From Actinomycetota bacterium (GTDB taxonomy: Bacteria > Actinomycetota > Acidimicrobiia > IMCC26256 > PALSA-610), in contig JAUZEI010000312.1 of assembly GCA_030839105.1 (NCBI GenBank), positions 1 through 5,163 of the forward strand: 5,163 nt of DNA. Reading direction: 5' to 3'. The position numbers and the translations under genes were made by a program. Below are positions 1-5,163 of this stretch, in pieces (the first letter of the stretch is position 1; every line of letters starts with the position of its first letter). The notes beneath the pieces are model-generated. The model saw only the letters and a list, made by a program, of their open reading frames with translations, did no database searches and had not been told where the DNA came from.

Positions 1-395
1 CGTTCGGCGTCGTGGCGCCGGGCCGGGGCTCGTTCGGCATCCCGGTCGTGCAACGTTCCGCGACGGGTGCGGTCGTCGCCCGATCGACTCCCGACCCGGC
101 GAGCGCGCAGAGCCGGGCGCTCGACCAGTTCGTCTACGCGGGTGTGACGCCCCCCTCGAACTCGTCCGGATCAGTTCTGTCGGCGACGACCATCGCGGGC
201 ATCGCACTCGTGCTGGTGGGGATCGTCCTCGTGGCCGTGCTCGGCGTTCGCGCCACGCGGGCACGACGCCGACGCGCCGACGAAGACGACGACGGGCACG
301 GCGGGGACGACGGCGACGACCGCGCGCGTGCCGCCGAGCTCCGCGACCGCGTCGAGCGATTCAAGAAGCGGGCGCCGAACCCTCCACCGTCGTGA
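1..395 (+). CDS. 3' end of an unrecognised single-pass membrane protein (5'-partial)
   Basis: The reading frame is open to the left edge, so the GTG at 12-14 is probably internal and the true start lies outside the window. Numbering from that GTG, residues 1-56 are an extracytoplasmic-looking segment rich in Ser, Ala, Val and Pro. A hydrophobic helix follows at about 57-79, then a basic stop-transfer patch (RARRRR). Next comes an acidic, Gly/Asp-rich stretch with one His (about 91-103), and a short charged helix (about 104-120) precedes a proline-rich end. The arginines after the helix predict an outside N-terminal part and an inside C-terminal tail. I recognise no family domain in the visible part, and a role in copper handling could only be argued from the neighbouring CopC-CopD gene. 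Its last 35 bp overlap the end of the convergent gene at 361-1860. Confidence 0.72.
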   Translation, partial: FGVVAPGRGSFGIPVVQRSATGAVVARSTPDPASAQSRALDQFVYAGVTPPSNSSGSVLSATTIAGIALVLVGIVLVAVLGVRATRARRRRADEDDDGHGGDDGDDRARAAELRDRVERFKKRAPNPPPS

Positions 396-1860
396 GCGGA
401 GCCCGTTCCGCCAGGTAGGGCCCGAGCTGCGCGATCAACGCGCCGTCGCCGACCGTGGTCAAACGCGATCCGGCGCGGGCGTCGTCGACCATCACCGTCC
501 CCGCGAGCAATTGCAACAGCACGGTGAACGGGGCGCGGATCTCGGCCGCGGGAGCCTCGACCTGACCGCGTACGGCCCGGAGCGCGTCGGGGGCTCCCGA
601 CCGACCGAGCGTCCACACCATCACCGGTTCCTCGTCGGTCACGACGAACGCGAGCGGTCCGGCCTCGAACGCGGCGCGCACCGGCGCGGCGCGCGCCGCG
701 AGATCGCGGAACGCGACCTCCAGGACCTCGTCGGTGTCGAGGTCTCGGGCGATCCGGTCGAGCTCCGCATCGGACAGGCCGGAAACGAGGAGCGACAGCC
801 ATCGACCCTCGGCCGCCGGCGGCGCGTCCGCCCGGGTGCGCACCATGCGGATGAGCGCGCCGGCGACCAGACCAACACCGAGACCGAGCGCAACGGCCAC
901 CTCCAGGCGTGTGAGCCACGCCGGTCCGGCGTCCGGCAACTGCGACTTCCAGAGCGCGGCGAGGTCGGTCGCACCGCCGATCAAGGCCACGAGGAGCCCG
1001 ACGAAGACGACGCCGTAGAGCGCCTCCGCCCGGCGGCGTACGAGCCCGATGACGGTGGGTATGGCGGCCGCCCACACCGCAATCGACACGAAGTTGCCGC
1101 CGATGAACTGCAGCACCTTCGTGAGATTGCCACCGGGCCGCGGGATCTCGAACGCGAGCGCGTGGGCGATGTCGGACGCGACCAGGACGACGACCAGCGC
1201 GGGGAGGAGCCGCCACCACTTCGTCACGACGACCGCGAGGAGGCCGAGCAGGAACAGCGCGACGAGGGGCGCGATCCACGGCAGACCGCTCGGCCCCGGG
1301 ACCCAATCGAGCGCGACCGCGATCGCGACACGCTGGTCGTTGTAGCGGAGGATCACGTTCCGTTGGGAGAGATGGTGGAAGCTCCCGGGCGTCCGCGCGA
1401 CCTCCGGTGGCGGCTGCGCCTGCATCCAGTGGATGTTGTGGTCGTGCCAGCTCGTCGAATGACCGCTCGAGATCTTCTTCCACTCCGGCACGGCGTCGGG
1501 CGCGGTGTCGACGTCGGGCGGAACGCTGCCCCCCAGGCGGGTCCGGTTGATGTACGTCGCCTGCGAGCGCAGATTCTCGAAGACGCCCGCCGGACCGATG
1601 CGCAGGTACGGCTCGCCCTCGTAACCAAGCACGGTGACCTCGGTGGAGGTGCGATTGGTGACCTCGAGCTTGCTCCCGAGGTCGACGACGCGCGCGCTGA
1701 TTCCCGGTATCGACGGCGCGATGGCGACGACGCGGCTGCGATAGTTCGAGGGTTTCGGCCCGGAGATCGTGTGCGCCGACGCGGGCGCGGCGCTCAGCCC
1801 GAGCACCACCCCGACCGCACCGACCGCCGTCGCGATTCGGACCACTGCCCCAACACGCAC
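361..1860 (-). CDS. Secreted-N-terminus five-helix membrane protein, candidate copper-associated, with SCP2-like C-terminal domain
   Basis: This 499-residue protein is of unknown function. Residues 1-29 form a signal peptide (hydrophobic core, then APASA), so the mature chain would start at His30. Residues 30-190 are an extracytoplasmic region of mostly beta character. It includes a conserved-looking segment (VTVLGYEGEPYLRIGP, 75-90) and a His cluster (His134, His139, Asp140, His141, His144). Five membrane helices follow at roughly 194-212, 217-237, 252-274, 280-300 and 317-338. Basic patches after helices 1, 3 and 5 put the C-terminus in the cytoplasm. Residues about 355-483 resemble an SCP2 sterol-carrier domain, ending in RLTTVGDGALIAQL. 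The GTG start is favoured because an in-frame TAG lies three codons upstream (1870-1872) and a TAGCGT -10-like motif sits 6 nt before it, as in leaderless genes; GTG at 1843-1845 is the alternative. It is divergent from copCD. From memory, similar proteins occur in other actinobacteria without a known function. The metal role is inferred. Confidence 0.85.
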   Translation of the reverse strand: MRVGAVVRIATAVGAVGVVLGLSAAPASAHTISGPKPSNYRSRVVAIAPSIPGISARVVDLGSKLEVTNRTSTEVTVLGYEGEPYLRIGPAGVFENLRSQATYINRTRLGGSVPPDVDTAPDAVPEWKKISSGHSTSWHDHNIHWMQAQPPPEVARTPGSFHHLSQRNVILRYNDQRVAIAVALDWVPGPSGLPWIAPLVALFLLGLLAVVVTKWWRLLPALVVVLVASDIAHALAFEIPRPGGNLTKVLQFIGGNFVSIAVWAAAIPTVIGLVRRRAEALYGVVFVGLLVALIGGATDLAALWKSQLPDAGPAWLTRLEVAVALGLGVGLVAGALIRMVRTRADAPPAAEGRWLSLLVSGLSDAELDRIARDLDTDEVLEVAFRDLAARAAPVRAAFEAGPLAFVVTDEEPVMVWTLGRSGAPDALRAVRGQVEAPAAEIRAPFTVLLQLLAGTVMVDDARAGSRLTTVGDGALIAQLGPYLAERAPLTTVEGSAPAS

Positions 1861-1883
1861 GAAACCACGCTACGGCGCGCGTG

Positions 1884-1899
1884 GCTCGTCTCGACGAGC
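1884..1899. promoter_or_regulatory. Inverted repeat, candidate operator
   Basis: This is a perfect inverted repeat: 7-bp arms GCTCGTC and GACGAGC separated by 2 nt. It covers the place where a -35 element for the minus-strand gene would lie (about 1890-1895). The size and position suit a dimeric regulator, but it does not match a CsoR or other copper operator that I recognise. In GC-rich DNA short palindromes also arise by chance. Confidence 0.3.
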
Positions 1900-1900
1900 G

Positions 1901-1917
1901 GCCCGGACCGGCCGGGC
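1901..1917. promoter_or_regulatory. Second GC-rich inverted repeat, candidate operator
   Basis: Arms GCCCGG and CCGGGC (6 bp, perfect) are separated by 5 nt. The repeat begins 1 bp after the first inverted repeat and overlaps the expected -35 position of the copCD promoter (about 1909-1914). Its arms are pure G+C, so chance occurrence is more likely than for its neighbour. Confidence 0.2.
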
Positions 1918-1946
1918 TCCCCTCCAGGCCGTATTGTGACGGCCCA

Positions 1947-3662
1947 ATGAGAGCAGGGCGTCTGGCTCGGTTCTGCGTCGTGCCGGCGCTCGCGGGAGTC
2001 TTCCTCGTCGCGGCCGCAGCTCCGGCGTGGGCCCATGCGACGTTGCAGAGCACCGACCCGCCCAAGAACGGCGTGGTGGCGCAGTCGCCGTCGGCGCTCT
2101 CGCTGACCTTCAACGAGAACGTCGAGGTCTCCTTCGGCTCCATCCGCGTCTACACCTGCGCCGGCAAACGCATCACGACGGACGCGCCCCATCACGCGGC
2201 CGCGAGTGATCACACCGTCGAGCAATCGACCCCAAAGCTCGACCCGGGCGTATACCTGGTCGCGTGGCGCGTCATCTCCGCCGACGCGCACCCGGTCAAC
2301 GGCACGTATTCCTTCCGGGTCGGACCGGGCGCCGCGCCGAGCGTCAACGGCTGCGCGACGGAGGCGAGCGCCAAGAGCAGCACCACCGTCGGCGTGTTGT
2401 TCGGCATCGCGCGCGCGGGCGTGTTCCTCGGCCTGGCGCTGCTCATCGGTGGGGTCGTGTTCCTCGTGCTCATCGCGCGCCGGACACACGCCGCGCGCTT
2501 GACGCGCCGCGCGGTCTGGGTCGGCTGGGCCGTGCTCGTGGTCTCGACGATCGCCGCACTGATGCTGCAGGGCCCGTACGCGGCCGGCGCCGGAATCGGC
2601 GACGCAGTCAAGTGGACCGTCGTCCACGACGTGCTCGACACGCGTTTCGGTCGTGTCACCGAGGTGCGCCTCCTGCTGCTCGTTGTCGCCGCCGCCCTGC
2701 TACCGCTCATGAGCTCCTTCGACCGGGAGCGCGGTGTCCCGACCTGGTGGCTCGCGCTCGCGGCGCCGGTCGCTGCGCTGCTCGCGGCGACGCCGGGATA
2801 CGCCGGGCACGCCGCCACCGGCGACTTCACGATCTTCGCGGTGCCGCTCGACACGCTCCACGTCCTCGCCATGAGCGTCTGGTTCGGGGGCCTGGCCGTC
2901 CTCCTCCTCGCCGCGCTCGGCGGCGGCTTCAGTGGTGGCCTGCGCCGCGCACTCGCGACCTTCTCTCGAATCGCGTTCTGGTGCGTCGTCGTGCTGGTCC
3001 TGTCCGGAGTGTTCGCGTCGTGGCGCCAGGTCGGGTTCTCGATCGACGGCTACACCTCGACCAGCTACGGCAACATCTTGTTGGTCAAGCTCGCCATCGT
3101 CGTCGTCCTGATCGGGATCGCGGCGGTCAGCCGTTCGATCGTCCGCAAGCACCGCTCCGCGCCGCTCGACGCGCCCGACACCGCGATCGCGGCGATCGAC
3201 GAACGCACCGTCGCCAAGCTGCGCCGCTCCGTCGGGTTCGAGGTACTGCTCGGCATCGCGGTGCTTGCCGTCACCGCGGTGCTCGTGAACGCGCAGCCCG
3301 CGCGCAGTGAGCTCACGCCGAAGCTGTTCTCGGGCTCGGTCGCCGCCGGTTCGGGCAACGACGCGATGACGATCACTGTGACGATCGACCCCGCACGCGT
3401 CGGCCTCAACACGATTCACGTGTACACGCTGACGCCGAAGGGCGCCGACCTGAACGTCCGCGACATGTCGGCCAAGCTCGTCAGCACCGACGGCGCGACT
3501 TCGGTACCGGCCAACCTCGTGCGGGCCGGGCCGAACCATTTCCTCACGAATGACGCGACGATCACCGTCGGGGGTACCTACAAGATGGAGGTACAGGTGC
3601 TCCAGGTGAAGGACGGGCTCCTCGTCCCCACCGCCGGCGTCTTGACGGTGCCGATCCGGTGA
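1947..3662 (+). CDS. copCD: Copper resistance protein, CopC-CopD fusion with C-terminal beta domain
   Basis: This 571-residue fusion binds copper outside the membrane through CopC and is thought to move it across the membrane through CopD. Residues 1-29 are a signal peptide (ending APAWA), leaving His30 as the mature N-terminus. The CopC domain spans about 30-126, starting HATLQSTDPP, with SADAHPVNGTYSF at 111-123. His30, Asp113 and His115 correspond to the known Cu(II) ligands. There is no Met-rich Cu(I) segment, although extra histidines occur at 82, 83 and 89. CopD spans about 145-450 with roughly eight helices and family motifs: QGPYAAG (208-214), GHA with His288, LHVLAMSVWFGG (304-315) and SYGNILLVK (373-381). 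Residues about 455-571 form an extracytoplasmic beta domain resembling the YtkA-like tails of actinobacterial CopD proteins. ATG 1947 is chosen because it gives a standard signal peptide; the open frame continues upstream to 1881 through non-signal-like sequence. There is no Shine-Dalgarno, and a TATTGT motif lies just upstream. Confidence 0.94.
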   Translation: MRAGRLARFCVVPALAGVFLVAAAAPAWAHATLQSTDPPKNGVVAQSPSALSLTFNENVEVSFGSIRVYTCAGKRITTDAPHHAAASDHTVEQSTPKLDPGVYLVAWRVISADAHPVNGTYSFRVGPGAAPSVNGCATEASAKSSTTVGVLFGIARAGVFLGLALLIGGVVFLVLIARRTHAARLTRRAVWVGWAVLVVSTIAALMLQGPYAAGAGIGDAVKWTVVHDVLDTRFGRVTEVRLLLLVVAAALLPLMSSFDRERGVPTWWLALAAPVAALLAATPGYAGHAATGDFTIFAVPLDTLHVLAMSVWFGGLAVLLLAALGGGFSGGLRRALATFSRIAFWCVVVLVLSGVFASWRQVGFSIDGYTSTSYGNILLVKLAIVVVLIGIAAVSRSIVRKHRSAPLDAPDTAIAAIDERTVAKLRRSVGFEVLLGIAVLAVTAVLVNAQPARSELTPKLFSGSVAAGSGNDAMTITVTIDPARVGLNTIHVYTLTPKGADLNVRDMSAKLVSTDGATSVPANLVRAGPNHFLTNDATITVGGTYKMEVQVLQVKDGLLVPTAGVLTVPIR

Positions 3663-3671
3663 GGTGTCGCC

Positions 3672-4064
3672 CTACTTGCTGTCGCGCAGAGCCTGGACGA
3701 GTTGCTCGGTCTGCTCGCGCTGTTCGTAGACGAGGCGGATGATCCAGTAGCGCAGGTAGCGGGTGATCGAGTTGCGCGCCCAGATGACGATGCCGACGAT
3801 CGCGACGCCGATCCCGATGAAGCCGAAGATCTCGGCCCGCAGCGCGCTGACGGCTGCGTTGTCGCCCTTCGCGTCGAGCGCGCTCCACCAGGAGATGATC
3901 GCGATGACGAAGCCGAGAATCGTGAGTCCGATTCCCCACTGGGATCCGAGTCGCTCCGGGTTCGCGCCGCCCCCCGTCACCTTCAGCTTGGCGACCTCGG
4001 CCTCGAACTGAGACAAGCGCGACGACGACATCGTCCCGTTCGCATCGGTGGGTGCGTCGTTCAT
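3672..4064 (-). CDS. Small two-helix membrane protein, last gene of the liv operon
   Basis: This 130-residue protein has no family I can name with confidence. Residues 1-40 are polar with a short helical stretch (SRLSQFEAEVAKLKV, 15-29) and a GGG. Membrane helix 1 covers about 44-60, a loop of about 18 residues follows, and helix 2 covers about 79-96. The Arg/Tyr/Trp-rich C-terminal part (97-130) is probably a cytoplasmic amphipathic helix ending EQREQTEQLVQALRDSK. Both termini should be cytoplasmic. ATG 4064 is chosen because GAGGAG lies 9 nt upstream; the in-frame GTG at 4121 would add 19 residues and overlap livF by 44 bp. The gene follows livF by 13 bp, so the two are very likely co-transcribed and translationally coupled. 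It vaguely recalls small two-helix proteins seen beside transporter genes in other actinobacteria (from memory, weak). A role as an accessory to the ABC importer is only inferred from position. Confidence 0.85.
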   Translation of the reverse strand: MNDAPTDANGTMSSSRLSQFEAEVAKLKVTGGGANPERLGSQWGIGLTILGFVIAIISWWSALDAKGDNAAVSALRAEIFGFIGIGVAIVGIVIWARNSITRYLRYWIIRLVYEQREQTEQLVQALRDSK

Positions 4065-4073
4065 GACTGGGCA

Positions 4074-4079
4074 CTCCTC
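4074..4079 (-). promoter_or_regulatory. Shine-Dalgarno site overlapping the livF stop codon
   Basis: GAGGAG on the minus strand sits 9 nt before the ATG at 4064. Its first two bases are the last two of the livF stop codon (TGA, 4080-4078). A ribosome ending livF would stop on this site, which points to coupled translation. It also decides the start of the small membrane protein gene. Confidence 0.75.
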
Positions 4080-4854
4080 ATTGGGAAGGACGGGCCGCCG
4101 GGGCCGCGTGTTCGGCGCCAAGATACGCGTCCGCGAGCTCGCCCGCGATGCTTGCCGGAGGGCCGGTGTGCAGAAGTCGCCCGTGCAGCATGATCCCGGC
4201 CCGATCGGCGAGCCCGAGGATCTCGTGCGCGAACTGCTCGACGATCAGGATCGACAGCCCGGACGCGGCGATCCGGCGAACGTGCTCGTAGAGCTCTTCG
4301 ACGATGATCGGCGCCAGCCCCATCGAGAGCTCGTCGATGAGGAGGACCGCCGGTGCGGTGGCGAGGGCGCGTGCCATCGAGAGCATCTGCTGCTCGCCAC
4401 CCGACATCGTCCCTGCCGTCTGCTTGCGCCGTTCGCCGAGTCGCGGGAACTGCGCGAACGCGAGGTCGAGGACGTCGGCGAAGGATCGACCGGTGAACGT
4501 CGCCATGCGCAGGTTCTCGAGCACGGTGAGGTTCGGGAAGATCCCACGGCCTTCGGGGATCAGGCATACGCCGGCGCGCGCCAGTGCGTCGGGGGCGACC
4601 CCGGTCACGTCGCGGCCGCAGAGGAAGATGCCCCCGGTGCTCGGAACGATCTGACCGGAACAGACGGCGAGCGTCGTCGACTTGCCCGCGCCGTTCGGCC
4701 CGAGCAGCGCGAACACCTCGCCTGCGCGGAGCTCGAGATCGATCCCGTGCAACACGTCGATGCGCCCGTAGCCCGCGCGCACGGCGGCCAACTGGAGAAT
4801 CGGAACCTGGTCGGCGGTGGTGTCCGGAGTGGGAACCGCTTGGATCGAGGTCAT
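4078..4854 (-). CDS. livF: Branched-chain amino acid type ABC transporter ATP-binding protein LivF
   Basis: This 258-residue cytoplasmic ATPase pairs with LivG to power a HAAT-family importer for branched-chain amino acids or related substrates such as amides or urea. The order of motifs is typical: AGYG A-loop region (27-30), Walker A GPNGAGKST (52-60), the LivF-type PEGRGIFPNLTVLENL at the Q-loop position (100-115), signature MSGGEQQ (150-156), Walker B LLIDE (171-175), D-loop region SMGLAP (177-182) and IVEQ (204-207). LivF proteins commonly have Gln instead of the H-loop His, so this is not a defect. About 17 extra residues precede the usual LivF start, and an Ala/Pro-rich tail of about 13 follows the YLG ending. 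The ATG lies 10 bp after the livG stop, with only a weak GGCGGCGGGT leader. The substrate cannot be told from the ATPase. Confidence 0.94.
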   Translation of the reverse strand: MTSIQAVPTPDTTADQVPILQLAAVRAGYGRIDVLHGIDLELRAGEVFALLGPNGAGKSTTLAVCSGQIVPSTGGIFLCGRDVTGVAPDALARAGVCLIPEGRGIFPNLTVLENLRMATFTGRSFADVLDLAFAQFPRLGERRKQTAGTMSGGEQQMLSMARALATAPAVLLIDELSMGLAPIIVEELYEHVRRIAASGLSILIVEQFAHEILGLADRAGIMLHGRLLHTGPPASIAGELADAYLGAEHAAPAARPSQ

Positions 4855-4864
4855 ACCCGCCGCC

Positions 4865-5163
4865 TCACGATGCCGACTTCGCGGTGCCGAGATACGCGCG
4901 TTGCACCGACGGGTCGGCCTGGATCTCGGCCGGAGTGCCCCGGGCGATGATGCGGCCGAAGTCGAGCACGCTGATGTGGGTGCACGCCTCCATCACGAGC
5001 GGCATGTCGTGCTCGACCAGGAGGACGGCGAGGCCGTCGGCGGTCAGTTCGTGCAGGAGCACGCCCAACGCGTCGGTTTCCTGCTCGTCGAGTCCGGAAG
5101 AGGGCTCGTCGAGCAACAGCACTATGGGGTCGGTGGCCAGCGCACGCGCGAGCTCGACCAGGC
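4865..5163 (-). CDS. livG: Branched-chain amino acid type ABC transporter ATP-binding protein LivG, C-terminal part (5'-partial)
   Basis: The visible 99 codons are the C-terminal part of an ABC ATPase; the start and the Walker A and signature motifs lie beyond the right edge. Visible motifs are [10 protein letters not shown] just after the signature position, Walker B VLLLDEP, D-loop SSGLD, and the H-loop in [11 protein letters not shown] with its His. The end [10 protein letters not shown] is the standard LivG closing motif. It is followed by livF with a 10-bp gap, the usual livG-livF order. The frame is intact up to the window edge, so nothing suggests a pseudogene. Further liv genes (permeases, binding protein) would be expected upstream, outside this window. 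Confidence 0.92.
   Translation of the reverse strand, partial: LVELARALATDPIVLLLDEPSSGLDEQETDALGVLLHELTADGLAVLLVEHDMPLVMEACTHISVLDFGRIIARGTPAEIQADPSVQRAYLGTAKSAS

Larger units (their letters stand above)
1861..1946. promoter_or_regulatory. Divergent intergenic region with candidate promoters for both flanking genes
   Basis: This 86-bp spacer is the only substantial non-coding stretch in the window and must serve both the minus-strand membrane protein gene and plus-strand copCD, unless transcription enters from within a gene. On the minus strand TAGCGT (1872-1867) fits TANNNT and lies 6 nt before the GTG start. On the plus strand TATTGT (1932-1937) fits TANNNT and lies 9 nt before the ATG at 1947. 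Neither start has a Shine-Dalgarno sequence, consistent with leaderless or nearly leaderless transcripts, which are common in actinobacteria. No good -35 hexamer is visible for either. Two inverted repeats fall between the -10 motifs. Confidence 0.45.

Noticed and set aside
12..14. GTG as a true start for the first gene
   Set aside because: The frame remains open to base 1 and the sequence after the GTG is not a signal peptide, although the protein seems to need an outside N-terminus.
279..322. GAC-rich tandem repeat
   Set aside because: The repetition is irregular and in frame with an acidic coding stretch. It is low-complexity coding sequence, not a separate repeat element.
328..1950. 540-codon plus-strand open frame antisense to the five-helix protein
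   Set aside because: The product is Arg/Asp/Glu-rich without recognisable motifs, as expected opposite a GC-rich gene. The opposite strand gives a clean signal peptide and membrane helices.
134..2143. 669-codon minus-strand open frame spanning two genes
   Set aside because: It is a shadow frame. The translation is Arg/Gly/Ala-rich with no domain, and it runs antisense to the start of copCD and across the 361-1860 gene and the promoter spacer.
2264..3310. 348-codon plus-strand frame inside copCD
   Set aside because: It is a frame-shifted, Arg-rich shadow of copCD, whose own frame contains the full CopC and CopD motifs.
4048..4950. 300-codon plus-strand frame opposite livF
   Set aside because: It is antisense to a gene with complete ABC ATPase motifs, and its translation is charged with no recognisable features.

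Overview
The window is a GC-rich bacterial chromosome segment. Long open frames lie opposite every real gene, there is little non-coding DNA, GTG starts occur, and two starts appear leaderless. This fits a high-GC actinobacterium. The class (possibly Acidimicrobiia) is a guess from overall protein character and cannot be settled here. Nearly all of the sequence is coding, and I see no RNA genes, mobile elements or CRISPR.

Left part (1-3662), a probable copper-handling locus. It opens with the 3' end of a plus-strand gene for a single-pass membrane protein I do not recognise (1-395). That gene runs tail-to-tail into, and overlaps by 35 bp, a minus-strand gene (361-1860) for a 499-residue secreted/membrane protein of unknown function. 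An 86-bp divergent spacer separates this from a plus-strand CopC-CopD fusion (1947-3662), the best-supported copper gene. The unknown 499-residue protein and CopC-CopD share one feature: each signal peptide is predicted to be cut directly before a histidine. In CopC that histidine is a Cu(II) ligand. The unknown protein also has a His-rich cluster before its membrane segments and a cytoplasmic tail that looks like an SCP2-type lipid-binding domain. The spacer holds two adjacent inverted repeats and candidate -10 elements for both genes, so the pair may be co-regulated.

Right part (3672-5163), a minus-strand operon for a branched-chain amino acid (HAAT) type ABC importer. Reading leftward it contains the 3' end of livG, livF, and a small two-helix membrane protein gene whose Shine-Dalgarno sequence overlaps the livF stop codon. 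The copper fusion and this operon converge with only 9 bp between them. I see no functional link between the two halves.

The most interesting item is the 499-residue protein: a candidate N-terminal-histidine metal protein joined through five membrane helices to a putative lipid-binding domain.
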